This document shows, one piece after another, positions 11,955-25,500 of a stretch of 64,000 nucleotides of DNA (positions are counted from its first letter, which is position 1; every line of letters begins with the position of its first letter). The notes under the pieces were generated by a model. The model did not search any database and was not told the DNA's origin. It worked only from the letters and a program-made list of their open reading frames with translations. The position numbers were made by a program, and so were the translations under genes. This DNA comes from Acorus gramineus (taxonomy: Eukaryota > Streptophyta > Magnoliopsida > Acorales > Acoraceae). The stretch spans positions 6,859,786-6,923,785 of the forward strand of contig CM060855.1 in NCBI GenBank assembly GCA_030737835.1. Direction: 5' to 3'.

Positions 11955-12263
11955 GCTTTGTTGACCAAATGGTTATGGAAGTTCTTCGCGGATCGGTCCT
12001 CACTTTGGAGGAGAGTTATGTCTTCTTGTTCACAAGGTTGAAGGCTCTATTGCTCCCCTTTCCCTCGGGCAGGTCATCACTTGTCACGTTTATGGAGGTC
12101 CATCTATCAAGTGGGGGGAGCAATCTCCAAGGGGCCATACGGCGGTGGAATTTGGGGGAGGGAGGTGTGATCAAGTTTTGGCCACATAATTGGTGCGGGT
12201 TTAGCCCTCCAATTGAAGTTTTTCCAGAGCTCTTCACTTTGACGCATAACTGGACGGAGCCTT
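11955..12263 (+). pseudogene. LINE reverse-transcriptase 3' relic, frameshifted
   Basis: Reading from 11955, one frame gives ALLTKWLWKFFADRSSLWRR, matching the conserved region after the reverse-transcriptase domain of plant LINE ORF2 proteins (pattern ALL-KWLWRF---SLWR-V). Further on, a different frame near 12140-12240 gives GGVIKFWPHNWCGFSPP and then FPELFTLT, matching the downstream FW-D-WCG--PL---FP-LF block of the same proteins. The frame change and missing upstream domains show a dead 3' fragment. Order and spacing support a single insertion. Confidence 0.7.
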
Positions 12264-13076
12264 AAGTGTCCGTTTGGCTAAGGTTGGGGGACATTGCGTT
12301 TGAGTAAACGAAGGTGCTTTGAAGAAGTGTTGTTTTAACGCGTTGAAAATATATATATAAAAAAGAACATGTAAAACACATAGGTCATCAAACGCAAAAA
12401 CTATTTTTCGTGTTTGTTTCAGAGATGGCATCCGTCGGTCATTTCAAATGCAAACTTTGTCGGAATGCTATTCCAAATGGACAAATATGTTTGGATTTGT
12501 GATTTATATAAATTTTATGATAGGAACATGAAAAAACTAATCCAAAGAGTTTTCCGCAAATGTCAAGATTTAACGATTTTAACGTTTTTTATTATTAAAA
12601 AATTCTCAAGTTTAAAAGTTTAAGGGCCCGTTTGGAAGCACCTGTTGGGTTGATTTTACTTTTGGGCTAGTCAAAAAGCATCCAAACTGTTTGTCAAACA
12701 CTCTGGCTTAATTGGGAATCACCTGGTTGATTTTGGTCAATTTATGTATCGAAAGCTGTGTTTTAGAAAGCTGTGTGCTTTATGGGGAATCAGTGGATCC
12801 AAAAGCTATGGGTGGTCAGCCATTTTCCAATTTTACCCTCATTGAAGTCTAGCAATAACTCCCCTATTTATTTTTTCACCTCTTCGGGGGGGGGGGGGGG
12901 GGTCTATTAATCATTGATGAAAACAAATACCTACGGAACAGTTATGTAATTTGAAGATGGGAGTAAATGGGTAATTTTTATTTCAGAGCTTTATTAAATT
13001 ATAGCTTTATAACCAAACATGAACAAATTTCAAATATTAATAAGCAGTTTTAGTTGCCAGCAACAAACATGATTCT
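12264..13076. other. Intergenic with a 17-base G run
   Basis: A word like GTGTCCGTTTGGC near 12268 and GGGCCCGTTTGGAAGC preceded by TAA near 12624 resemble ends of PIF/Harbinger (Tourist-like) elements, but right-hand partners were not found. An uninterrupted run of 17 G occupies 12886-12902. No gene is supported. Confidence 0.4.
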
Positions 13077-13941
13077 TGGTGTGGAGGGTGAAATCAGGTC
13101 CTCCCCTCCTGAGCCGGATCTTCGCCGATCCGGGCTTTTGTTTGTAGATCCGAGATGATGTTGATGCCAACTCTTTTTCGCAACATCACGTCGCAAGCCT
13201 CCGCAACCATCGTCGTTGTCGTCCTCCTTCTTCGGCCCTCGGGCACTTGAAACTCACACCAGTGTGGTGCCAGCTAATGCCTCTCTGACGCTCAAGTCAG
13301 TTACCTCCTCACGAGAAGAAGAAGAACTTAGAATTCTTGAGTATGAGTTGGGGTGAGAGAGAGTGCTTGCCTACCTTGAGAGAGAGATGAAGTCCCCCTT
13401 TTATACTTGAGAAGAGGCATGTCGAGCTTGACTTTGTGGAGTAACCATATCATGATATGAAATTTCTCACGTGGCCCTTGAATCCGTGGACATGTGTCGC
13501 TTCAGGATTGCCATTTTGTAACCGCCTTTTTTGACATCATGTCATTTCCCTGTGCCAGGGTATATTCCCTTGGCTAACAGTTATTTTACAGGGTCAATCA
13601 TATGGTCGACCTGTCTTTTAACTCGAGCATTATGGCGTGAACGGCCCATAACCCAAGTCGGGCTTTCTGTACTTCGTCATCTTATCTTAGTCGGGCAGTG
13701 TGTAGTGTCTGACCTTAAACGGCTAGTCTTTTAGATGTCCTGCCTTCAATATATATCCGACTTATCCTGGTCGGGTAATACCATTTGCCCAACCTGCTCT
13801 AGAAGATGGGCCTGACTAACTTGCTAGTGGATTCAGGCCAATGGGCTTTTACCTTCGATTCTCCTCTATCCTTTGCGGGCTAATCTATGCTTTACACAAT
13901 TTTGTTCTTTATTTTATTTGATGATAAATTCGATCTCTTAC
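13077..13941 (-). mobile_element. LTR-like block, probable solo or truncated Ty3/gypsy LTR
   Basis: Read on the minus strand, the block contains a TATA-type promoter word in CAAGTATAAAAGGGGGACTT near 13390-13410, followed by CTCTCTCTCAAGG. Further on comes GAGGAGGTAACTGACTTGAG with GCGTCAGAG after it (near 13284-13310). A GACTTGAGCGTC word downstream of a TATA and a CT-rich leader is common in plant gypsy LTRs. The plus-strand borders TG near 13077 and CA near 13941 fit LTR ends, but I could not find a 5-base target duplication and no internal gag/pol sequence is nearby. The region is more GC-rich than its flanks. Confidence 0.5.
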
Positions 13942-15700
13942 ACCTGGATTAAACAAAAAACAACCCATAGAAATACATGGTAAAAAAACATGTGAAAAAG
14001 CAGCTTGGTATCCAAAGCTACTTTTCAATATGTGTTTCTAAACTAGTCCTAAAAAATAATACTTTTAAAAAACGAGCTGAATTATAAAAAAAATTTGGTG
14101 GTTCAATCCAAATGACCTCTAGCCCTGAAAATCAATCAAATAAATGTTACCATTAAAATCCCTTTATTAGATGCTTTAACCCACCAAGTCAAGTTTTGAA
14201 TAACAAATTGGAAAACCAAACGTTTATCGGATTGATGACAACAATCTCATCATCATTAAAGAAAAGCCTGTTCAACCGACATACATTTTAAAACCGTCCA
14301 AAATCATGTGATATGTCATCACTGTGAAGTGGTAACCTTGTCGCTTTATAAATGCCGTTAGTTCCTCATTGTCGGCTCTAACATTCATTAATTATTTGTT
14401 ATTTTTTTGGCACCTGTCGCCAAATTTTCTCCGATCAATCCTTTCCCCGCCTTTCTCTTTTAAGAAACCTCCAAATTACAACCGTTACGAAATTTCAAGA
14501 GTACACAGATGCGGTTTCGCGGGAGTTTCCAAAGGCTTGTCAGTTTTCTCATAAAAACTTTTTTTTAAATTTTTTTTTTTAATAAAAAAATCATCTTAAT
14601 GTTTAAAAACAGTTGATGGAAATCAACTGTCTCAAATTGATTTTATAAATTAAATCTTAAAGCAAAGTTTGAAAAAGAAAAATCAATTGAAATTGTTTTT
14701 AAAAAATAGTTGTTTAACAAACATTTTTTAATGGATTATTGAAATTTTTTATTTATTGTTATATTATTATTTTTATTTTCTTCAAAAAATCGAAAACACT
14801 AGAAACATTTAAAAATGAGTTTAAAATTAATTATATTGCTTATTATAAAAAAATCGTCAAACTTATTTAAACTTGTTTTTTCAAATATTGTATTTATTAA
14901 TGAAAATGTTGATTAAACATTAAATTTGGAGAGTAATGATGAAATCCAACACTAAATGAATCTCATGTCACACAAATGGTTCATATAGAAAGATTTTAAA
15001 TCTTGATATATACAATATTTAGTCTATGAGATGTGATCCAGTCATTGGTTCTTCATTATATGTCAGTTCCTAGAGGATGACGTGTGTCTCATCACTTGAT
15101 AAATTTATCAAAATTTAAAACGATTTGAAACATATGCATTGACTGACCCAATTTCGTCTGTAAGACATCTCCAATAGGATATTTATTTTAGAGTATCAAA
15201 TTTTATAACAACCCTATTTTTAAAGAACATTGTGAAATGCTACTACAAATCAACACTATCATTATTTCCATCTTAACTTTTATTTTAAAGTCATATGTTC
15301 TTCTATATAAACAAAAAATAAATGGAATTGAACATTAATTTAATTAAATCATTATTAACATAATATATAAATGTCAACTAATTATATATTAAATTATTTT
15401 TTCAAAAAAGACTAAATAATTCAACATTAGTCTAATTTGTAGAATTAGATTCATGTGACAAAAATATATATATATATTTTTTTAAAAACTCCTACATTTG
15501 GAAGATCATTAGTGATCTTCAAAATACGGTGAAAATCATGGGATTTTGAGATAAAAAATATAATTAATAAGTACCCCAATGGCACAATTCCCCTTTCGAG
15601 AAAAATAGAATATGGTTTAATATATCAATTTAGAAATGATTCAAAATAATATTTTTTAAATACTGAGAAAAAAAAATGGTTTGTCCACAACCGATTATAC
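13942..15700. other. AT-rich intergenic DNA, nothing recognised
   Basis: Long A and T tracts with no supported gene, RNA or bordered element. Short chance open frames show no domain. Confidence 0.5.
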
Positions 15701-16557
15701 AAATGGTTTAATCCTGACCGTGCTCCGTAGGCCCCACCAGATCTCCTCCGTTTAAATGAGGATCCGAAGTTCAAATTTCAAATGAAGCAACGATCGTGAT
15801 TGTTTCAGAATTCAAAACGGACGGTTCAGATTCATAGATGTCATACAGAGCGCATTTGAACCTGGCGACTGACGAGTCACAGACTCACAGTGGAGTCTGC
15901 GAGGGCAAACCCGTCATTTGACGGGAACAGCAAGCGACCCAGAGGAAAACCCGCACGTAGCAGTGATACGTTGACTCGAATTAAATTATTATTATTTTGA
16001 ATCCTCCTTTCTTTTGCCGCCAACGGCCCAATCCCGAATCACGTGTACAACATCAATATCAATCTTCGCCATCAATCAAATCTTTGACGGCCAGGGAGCC
16101 ATGATGATTTTAACAAGATATTCACCGCGGGTAACCATAGAACCAAAGCCGAATCGATGACTCGCCTGACGAGGCGAGCAGACGAGGACATCTCGAGCGA
16201 AACAACGTCGATCAAGGAAGCTTTCTGAAAAGACTTAAATACCCCCGTAATGATCATACGGCAGGGGCAATTTCGAAATATCTTACGTTCACGCAAGAGG
16301 AGCTTCGAAATCGAAAACTTGCCCGTGCAGTTACCGTCTGCAGACGGTTCCGTCTTCCTCCTCTTTCACGTTTGTGGTTTATTTTACAGAAAACCCCCGC
16401 TATTATTTTGGCGGACTAGTGGAGATCCTCCGCGAAAACATTCACACGCAAACAAAATAAAAAGCACCAATTCAAAATCGATCGATCGGCCCTGCTTTTT
16501 GTTTCGAGAATCCATTGTTTCCATCTGTCAGAGAGGCGGGAAGTCGGAGCGGCAAAT
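15701..16557 (+). promoter_or_regulatory. Upstream region and 5' leader of the myosin gene
   Basis: The base composition rises in GC towards the gene. A CACGTG palindrome (G-box core) lies at 16040-16045, in a sequence following a CGGCCCAAT word. This region probably holds the promoter and a leader that ends at the ATG at 16558. No TATA box was assigned. The minus-strand frame at 16072-16296 has no recognisable domain and is left out. Confidence 0.35.
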
Positions 16558-19500
16558 ATGAAGGTACGCGACATCTCGATAGGGTTTTCTAGGGTTTCAC
16601 TTATATTACGTTCTGTCGTTTTTTTCGATTTCTTCGTGTTTCGATCTGTAGGAGGTGAAGATGAGCTTCCGGAAGGGGTCGAAGGTGTGGGTGGAGGACC
16701 GCAACTCGGCTTGGGCCCCGGCCGAGGTGGTGAGGATATCCGAGAGGGAGGCACAGGTCGTCACGTCCGGCGGGCGGAAGGTCGGTGGTTTTTCGTCTAT
16801 TGTTGTCGTTGGAGGTGTTTTTGGGTTTGGATTTGTTGATTTGTTTCTATATTTGGTTGCGGAAGCGCAGGTTGTGACGTCGCTGGGGAAGTTACTGCCT
16901 CGGGATCCGGAAGCGGATCACGGAGGAGTGGACGACATGACGAAACTTGCGTACCTGAACGAGCCGGGGGTGCTTTACAACCTTGCACGGAGATACGCGC
17001 TTAATGAGATTTATGTAAGCTGAGTGAAATTTGAGTTCAGTGTGAAATCTCTTTGAATGTGTTTGGTTGAATGATTAAGTTAGTATTTCATTGTTTTTTT
17101 TTTTTGGTAGAAATATTGCAACAATATTTTCTTCTGTGAAGTTGCTTTTCGAAACTCAGTTTCTATGAAAACACCCAGTTAACTATTTCCAATTCGCTAT
17201 CTTGGCATAGAGTTAGATGATAGATATGCCAAACAAATCAAGGCTGGAGACGTTCACCATAGACAGTTAGACACTGATTTTTTTAAGGATTTAGGAGATT
17301 TTTATTATTATAAAATGCTAAAAGAAAAGAGAAGAACAAAGATGCAAGAGGCATGTAGAAGGCAAACCCTTAACTCAACTATCCCGGTAGCTTCACCTCC
17401 CGAACCATAGGTTACCCATGATGGTTGAGGGAGTATATACTACAAAATCATGGTCACCCAATCTCTTAGGTTCAAGGCAATTGCCACCCAAGTGTTCTCC
17501 ACGTAGACTGTTATGTTGGAATAGATATTTGTATTGACATTGAAAGTTAACAGGATAAATGGTAAACCTTTTGAACAGTTGATTTCTATGATTCATTGTT
17601 CCATGCATTGGGCTTGGATGATCTTTCCCATAAGCTTATGTAATAAAGTATGTGATACCCTGGTTGAAATGTTTTGAGAAATGCTTGGTGGAATGGAAGG
17701 CGAGAATTTTCAATTTTAAGCATGTGTAGAAGAATGATGTTTGTGATGGCGGTCTTAACTAACATTCTAATATTCCACATGTCAATATTTTAGCTCTTGA
17801 TATGCATCTTCAACTGGCTTAGCTCTACCCAATGAAGATTCCTATATGAGGAGCGAAAAGGGATGTAGAACATTTTTCTTGGTTAAATAGCAAAAAAAGC
17901 GGCATGGGTGTTCTGAAACTGAGCAAATGAACTGTGCTAGTTTTGTTAGTGGTTGTGGAGGCTTATTCTTGAGCTGGATGCACTGTGAGCTAATTGATTA
18001 GAGACCAGTACCGTTGACGAGCTAACATATTCGATTTCAGACCTCACTCATAGTAATGTGATTGAAACATGCCAGAAAGAAAATTTATATGAAGCGGGAA
18101 ATATAAACGTCTTGTGTTGGCTAGACAAGTTGAATATTGGGGTTCGATCTTCCAAAATGTGCATAGGGCAACAGGGCTGTGAAAACCAAGATTGCAAATG
18201 TGTTCTATTTCTTGGGAAAAAGCGAGATTTGACGTCCAAGGCTCTGTAGAAACCTAAAAAAGCTGAAATGGAGGAGGCCATTATCTTACTATAAGTTTGC
18301 AAGAAATGCCTTTCATAGAGCAGGAGGACAAGATTTATTGGTCAAGATTCTAAGGGCACGTTTGGATGCAGTGATTATTTGTACGTGTTTTTATGCATAT
18401 AAAATTTTTACATTGCATGTGCATGGAAACTTTGTACACTGTTTGCACATGTTTGTCTCTTTTCATGTTGTGCTATCATTTACACACATGTTCTTGTTAC
18501 TACTTGTTTGTCTCACATATGTGAAACTGTTTGTATATGTGCTAATTTATTATGTTAAAAGACAATAATATTATAAATAGATAAAATATTTTTTTTCCAA
18601 TGATTGTCAAATATTTTATTTTCTTAAAACAAAAAATATATATGAAAAATATATTATATATAAAAAATTTAAATTTAAATATTGCATATATTAGTTTTTT
18701 TAATCTATATATAAGTCAATGTGGTTAAACAAAAATAGTTCTAATATAATAGAATATAAACAAAAATTAATCTCATTTCAACTAACAAATAATCCCACAA
18801 GGTTTTTTATATTTTATAAATAACAATTTTGTTGGATAATATCTATGATAGTTAGTTAAGATTTCTTGGAATATTTTAATATAATAACATTTATATTATT
18901 CTAAGTTATATAAATTTATAAAATATAATTATCTATTTTAATTCTTAAGATAAGATTAGTAGATGAAATATTTGTTTTGGATAACATGGACTTTAATAAA
19001 TTTGTTAGAGGGTAAAAATGTAAAATTGCTTTACATACACTTGAGAGGTGTGAAAATAAAAGTTGTTACAAATAATAACACACGGAGTTGGTTGGGATTT
19101 TGATTGTCCTATTTAATGTGGCAAATGAGAACACTGGGATTTTATTTATTACAGTTTATTATTATAACCAAACAAGATATTGTGTTTCACCCAGTGCAAA
19201 TGAAAACTCACCCTCATTTACACAGTATCCAAACAAGCCCTAAGTAAAAAGTGCTTACTGTTAAGTTATTCAGCTGAACCTTAATAGAACATGGCTTGTT
19301 TTTTCCTGGGAAAATCCTCACGAAGTTGTATAGAAGTGGGCTCGTGATGGGAGTGTGATGTGCATGAGATGGCTGATCATTTGATGGCCTGACATCCATA
19401 TAGATATGAGATTTGAAGTAGGGGGAGACTTTTCTATGGCAAAGATATGTGTTTTGAGGCATTTAGGTACCTAGTGAATTTTTTCCACTAAAAATCAAAA

Positions 19501-22500
19501 AGTAGATAGATTTGTTAAAAGAAAATTCAAGCAATATCTTCCATGTGCTATTCGGTAGAATGTGTGGTTAAACAGAAATGAATGAATTTTCTAAGCACAG
19601 CAATGTTATGGAGAACATGCATCGTTTCTTTTTTAGTATCAGCATGGATGGGATAGTTTCTTTCGTCTAAATCCTAGTGGCTATTCATTCAGGGATGGGT
19701 TCTTTTGTCCAAACCCTAGTGGCTATTTATGTTGGTTCTGAAGGGTCTTGACAGTCAACCAGCCACCAACCCACACATACACAAAATCACCTCACACTAT
19801 CTTTACAATTAACCAGCCACTTCTCGCATCTAGCAGAAGAAGAGTTAGCCTACAGGTTGTTTATCCCACCTCCTCAGATTGGAGTGATCCCATTACAGTT
19901 GACATCATTCATGTTATGGCTTTGACATGTAGTATCTAATTATATATGTTTCTGGGCCACCAAACTTAATATAGTCTCAAATTCTAATCATGTCATAATC
20001 AGATTTTTATGAATCAGGGTATTTAAAACACAATCAATTGTAAATTTTTCTGATCTGACGAATCTGGGTAATATGAATTGATCTCGACCCAGATCTACTT
20101 GAGATTACATTTAAATTATTGGAACTCAATGTTATTTTGATCAGAGCTTGATTCTACTAGATTGGATATTGTTCTGGTTATCTATTTAAATCAGGGGTTT
20201 TGTTTATAGAGGAGTGAGGGTGGTGTGAATGCACTTACCGGTGCGGGCGGTAGTAACCTCTACTACAGTGGCTTTTTTTTATATATTTTTTATAATAATA
20301 ATTGACTCGTTTCCAAATTTAATGAGGCGCGATATCTAGTCTACCTTTCTATTTAAAAAAGAAACCTACTACTTTCTTAGATTGTTCACTTATGAGATAG
20401 TCAGTGATCTGGTCAGCCACTCATCCTTCAGGTGATGTCTAATTGACTGGGCCAGAGATTTTGATCAAATGACTTGTTTGATTGCTCTACAATATTTGTA
20501 AGTTTTTGGTTGACTCTTCTAAAAAATAATGAGCAACACTTTCCTTGTCTTTAGTGCAAATGTTTAGAAATGCGGTATGCGGTTTGCGTGTGTCTAGGGT
20601 ACTACATAAAGTATATGCGGTATGCGGGAGTATATGCGGTTTTATATTTTTTATTAATAAAAATATATATGATGATAACAAGATAAATATGTAGATTTGA
20701 TTCATAATTTATAACAAAATGTCTTTGATTACAAATTAGAGAAAATATTTGGACAATAAAAATAAGCCTACATTAGCTTTGTAGATACAGATCTATAAAG
20801 CTAAGCAAAGATATAGACATGAAAAAAGACATGCTCACCAACTGATGTGGAGGCAATTTGCTTATGAATAACACGTCAAATGAGAATAACAAAGCACCCA
20901 AATTAGTTAAATGAGTCTATCAAATGTATAGTTGATAGTGGATAGGGAAATGATCTATCCCACATGTTTAGAAAAATAGAAAGTACGAAAAAAAAATAGA
21001 GAGCCAAAACTTCCTAAGCTATAAAGCTTTCAAAGCAACCCTAACATCCATGAGAATGCATAAAGACTATCCAAAGACTATGCTTCAATAAAATAAAGGC
21101 ACTCTAAAAATTTATATTCAAATCTTGTGAGCCCTCATATCCGCATACGAAGTGCATATGTGGGTCAGGCCCATGAATTGGGCCACCTGGCCTTATGCGG
21201 TTAGGTCTTTGGATCGAACCGCATATGCAGCCGCATATACTCCCGCATATACCGCATATCTGAATAGTGCTTCAGTTTGGCTTTTTCTGCCACTCTGGAA
21301 TTCTAGTTTTCGTGTATTGAAGTTAATGTAATTGTGTTGATATGAGGGATTTTTAGATTCATTATCTCACTAAGGGAGCAGTTTTTGCATATATTGGGTT
21401 CCGGGATTTGCTCACAGTGGGCTCTTTTAAATATACTTCCAAAGAAAACATGTTGAGCTTCTATTGGTTCTTTTCTCTAGTGTAAATTTTGGTACAGCCT
21501 GCTGGTGGCTCAAACTGTTTGTAATTGGATCATGGATGTTAATTTTGAAATCATTTAAACATCTTTTGTGGTTGTACACTTACGATTCTGCAGTTCTCTT
21601 TTGATAGACATACACAGGAAGCATTTTGATCGCAGTTAATCCATTCACAAAACTTCCTCACCTATATAATACACATATGATGGAACAATATAAAGGTGTC
21701 CGTCTTGGTGAACTAAGTCCACATGTTTTTGCTGTCGCTGATGCTGCATACAGGTGGTTCTATGTGGTACCTGCTTTGGTTTCAGTTAAATTTTTCATCT
21801 CTTGACAGATATGGAGTGAGTTTAAATTTTGTTTTTTTATTTAGAGCCATGATGGATGAAGCTCGTAGCCAATCTATATTGGTCAGTGGAGAAAGCGGGG
21901 CTGGGAAAACAGAGACAACAAAACTCATCATGCAGTACCTAACTTATGTTGGTGGCAGGGCTGCTGATGATGACCGAACAGTTGAACAGCAAGTTCTTGA
22001 AGTACGAGTTTCACTGCCATAAAATGGATAATCTGATTTTTCCATTGATTTTGATGTCAAAGTTCTTCAAATCTGTTTTGGATATAGGTGTCTGGCTTCT
22101 TTGTGTTGGTATATGTTAGGTCATCTCCATTTGTCAGCTTATAGTGCTAAATAGTTTATTTTTTGGATGCAGTCAAACCCCCTCTTGGAGGCATTTGGGA
22201 ATGCAAGAACAATAAGAAATGATAACTCAAGGTTAGCTAAAGTTACTTTTTCCCTTTGTGCAATAATTGACTTCATTTATGTTGCGTTTCTTTGTTAGAT
22301 TTGACTAGGTTCTGTGCAGCGCTAATTATTTAGTTTAATACTTTTTATTTGAAGTTGCCCGATACTGAAACCCCCATCATTTATGCCTAATTAAAATTCC
22401 AGTTATCTATGTTTTTTTAATGTAAGCATTGGGACTGAAACCATGACCTCATGGTTGAAAATTTTGTTGTCAACCATTGAGCCATGTGCTCCTTGATATG

Positions 22501-25500
22501 TGACACTTGGTGTCCTGGTTGGTTTGTACTTTGCTCGTTTTGGGCAGTCCGTTTCTTTGAAATATAATTGAGGACGTAAGCCTACCCTTTTTTCAGAAAA
22601 ACAAAAAAAAAACACCATTGAGCCATGTGTCCTAACCCTCTCATAAATTTAGTTGAATGATAGATGAAATTTTCCTTTGTACATGTTATACTCTTGTGTT
22701 GAATTCAATTTTTCTAGTAGTTTTCTTAAATCTTAATACCGTCAGTCTAAGCTTCCAGTCCTTTGCGTTATTAGTTGTCATTGTTTGGCTGTAAAAAGTG
22801 TTTTCTTTTTTTTTTCCCTTTTGCTTTGGATATTCTTTTCACATGTTACCTATAGAATAGCTAACGGTTTTTATGATGATTTTGTATGAGGCCATTCTGA
22901 ATTTACTTTACCAACCATGGACAATTATTATTATATTTAAAGTTTGTTTTCTTCCATGGCATATTGCATTCACACTATGATACCCGCTTGTGAATTAATT
23001 GATGATAAAAAGGGCAGTTTTGAGCCATCAGATGATTCTCAAAGTTTTCTTGATTTGATAAAATTGCCTAATTTATCATTCTGCATTTACCATGTTTATA
23101 TGTTTTTAAGCCTGTATATCGGCATATTGCATTCACACTATGATATCGCTTGTGAATGAGTTGATGATAAAAGGGCTCTTTTGAGCCATCAGATGATTCT
23201 CAAAGTTTTCTTGATTTGATAAAATTGCCTAATTTATCATTCTGCATTTACCTTGTTTATATGTTTTTAAGCCTGGATATCGGTATGTCGTATTTAGCAT
23301 TGTAGCAGTTACCCTTTCTCCTATATCATTCTTTCTTAATTCACTTGTAATTTAGTTTGATGATCCTGTATTTCATTGCTTATTTCACTTGCTAATCTTC
23401 ACTTGTTTTCTCTTGCAGTCGGTTTGGGAAGTTTGTGGAGATTCAGTTTGATTCAAGTGGTAGGATATCTGGTGCCGCTATAAGAACTTATCTGCTGGAA
23501 CGGTCTCGTGTAGTCAAGATAACGGACCCTGAAAGAAATTATCACTGTTTCTATCAGCTATGTGCATCACAGAAGGTATGTTTCTTCTAATTGCTAATTA
23601 ATGATAAATTTCAGATGGAGATCGTAAGTTCCCTTATGCTTGAGAATTTTTCATCCAACTTGATGAAGATAACCTAGTTTTCATACAATTTATTATTTTG
23701 AAAACCAGTGCCACCTGCCCTTGTTGAGTAATAAGGGGATGATAAGACATTTATTTATTCTTCAAGGCCATTAATGAGCAACATTGTTTAAGTCAGTTGT
23801 CGTATGGTGCATTCCAACTTAAAATGGTTTATGAAATCACTTGGTGTTGAAAGGATTTAGAATTGGTATGAGTTGGTCCGGTCCAAAACTCCAAATCTGA
23901 TATGCGTCATACAACTCATACGAGATGCACTATGTCTATTGGGAATTGGGAGTTGCTCGACGCGATTTCTATATATAGATCCTATTTTCTCCTTGTATAA
24001 TCATTTTTCTGAAATATATGTGATTTCCTTCTAAAATACGCGTGATTTTCTTTATTAACTTTTTTGTTTCCCATTGTCTAGTAATCTAATCTTATCATCA
24101 ATATAAAAAAGGAAAGAAAGATAGGAGGAGAAAAGGAAGAAGGGAAAATTGAAGATGCCTATCACATCATAAATATGATGATTTGCTTTTGTGAAGTGAA
24201 ATAACGACGTGAGACAATTTTTTTCCCTTTTTTAATTTTTAATAATGGTAGGAATCGATCACCAAAATTCATTTCTTACAAAGATTGGGGTACAGTTCCA
24301 AAATAAAGATAAAATGAGAAAAAGAACAGGGCCCAATCACTGATGTGAAACATCTGACTTGGTATCCACATTGATTCTGGAATCCCTGTTGCCCTTTTTA
24401 AACTAGTAAATGGTATCCATTTGAGCAATATCATACCTGCATTCTTCATTTTGGTGAGAAAAGCACCCATATTGCACCCTATCAAATAGGATATTCCAAA
24501 GGATTCCCTTTCTTTTTATAGTTTAGATATTAGATTCTTCTGATATTTAAATTATTTTTGATTCTTCCCTCATCATATTTTGTACCAATAGAAGAAACCA
24601 GTGTCTATATAGGATGTGACGAATGACAATTTATTTGGATTATGAAAAACCTTGTATGCCTGCTGAGTTTAAAAGTTTCTGTTTGTTGGACAATTATGTT
24701 GGTGTTGTAAAGTGTTGATGTTTGACTTATAGAAAACATTGTCGCCTGCTGATTTAAACAGTTTCTGTTGGAGTTAATGGGAGAAACTGCCCACATAAGG
24801 TTTTCTCTATATGATTATTTACTCTGTGATTGCTTTATTCATGCATCTCTATTTTCTATATGAACTGTGATGTCTCTATTGTAAAATGTTGTTGACATTT
24901 CATAGATTTTCTGTCGAATACCTGTATCCTGGATGAGAGATGGAGCATAGCTGGGATGTCTATATTTTTTATAACTTCACAAGCAGGGATCATTGGGCTT
25001 GTTAGTCATTGATTCTTTGGAAACTGATAGTATCTCTCCCCTAGTGTTTGAGGCATGTCAAACATGTTGTAAGGGTGAAAAGATACAGGAAATCAGGTGT
25101 GAGAAGATTCACATTTGATGGTTGGGCATTTGGGTGGAACATGCTTTGCTAATCACCTTTCATATCTTTCCTTGATTGCTTCCTTTGCTATTGCAGCAGA
25201 GGAAGAAGTGAGTGAGGGAGATGGGAGACAGATGTATGTGCTCTATGAAAATGGGAATTTCCATGACATGATATTGATTAAATATGTTCTTCATGTTACG
25301 AATATGAAGATTAACTAATAGTGGGTTCCAAAAGCCACTTCATATTGTAAGCATACATTATTGATTTTGTAGATGCGCATTAACAGGGAGAAGTCTGTTA
25401 ACTATTGTAAACAAATCAGATCTTTTTAAGCTTACAGGTTTTGGATTTTAAGCTTATAGATTTTTTCCTTCCATGCTGCCCTCGTATTTCTAGGATGCAG

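Noticed and set aside
12624-14123. One large Tourist-type element enclosing the LTR-like block
   Set aside because: The left end GGGCCCGTTTGG has only a weak inverted partner near 14105 and the flanks (TAA versus TGA) do not match.
16072-16296. 74-residue minus-strand frame upstream of the myosin gene
   Set aside because: No recognisable domain; lies in the probable myosin promoter.
22431-22499. tRNA gene
   Set aside because: A- and B-box-like words are present but cloverleaf stems are not; best explained as a SINE head.
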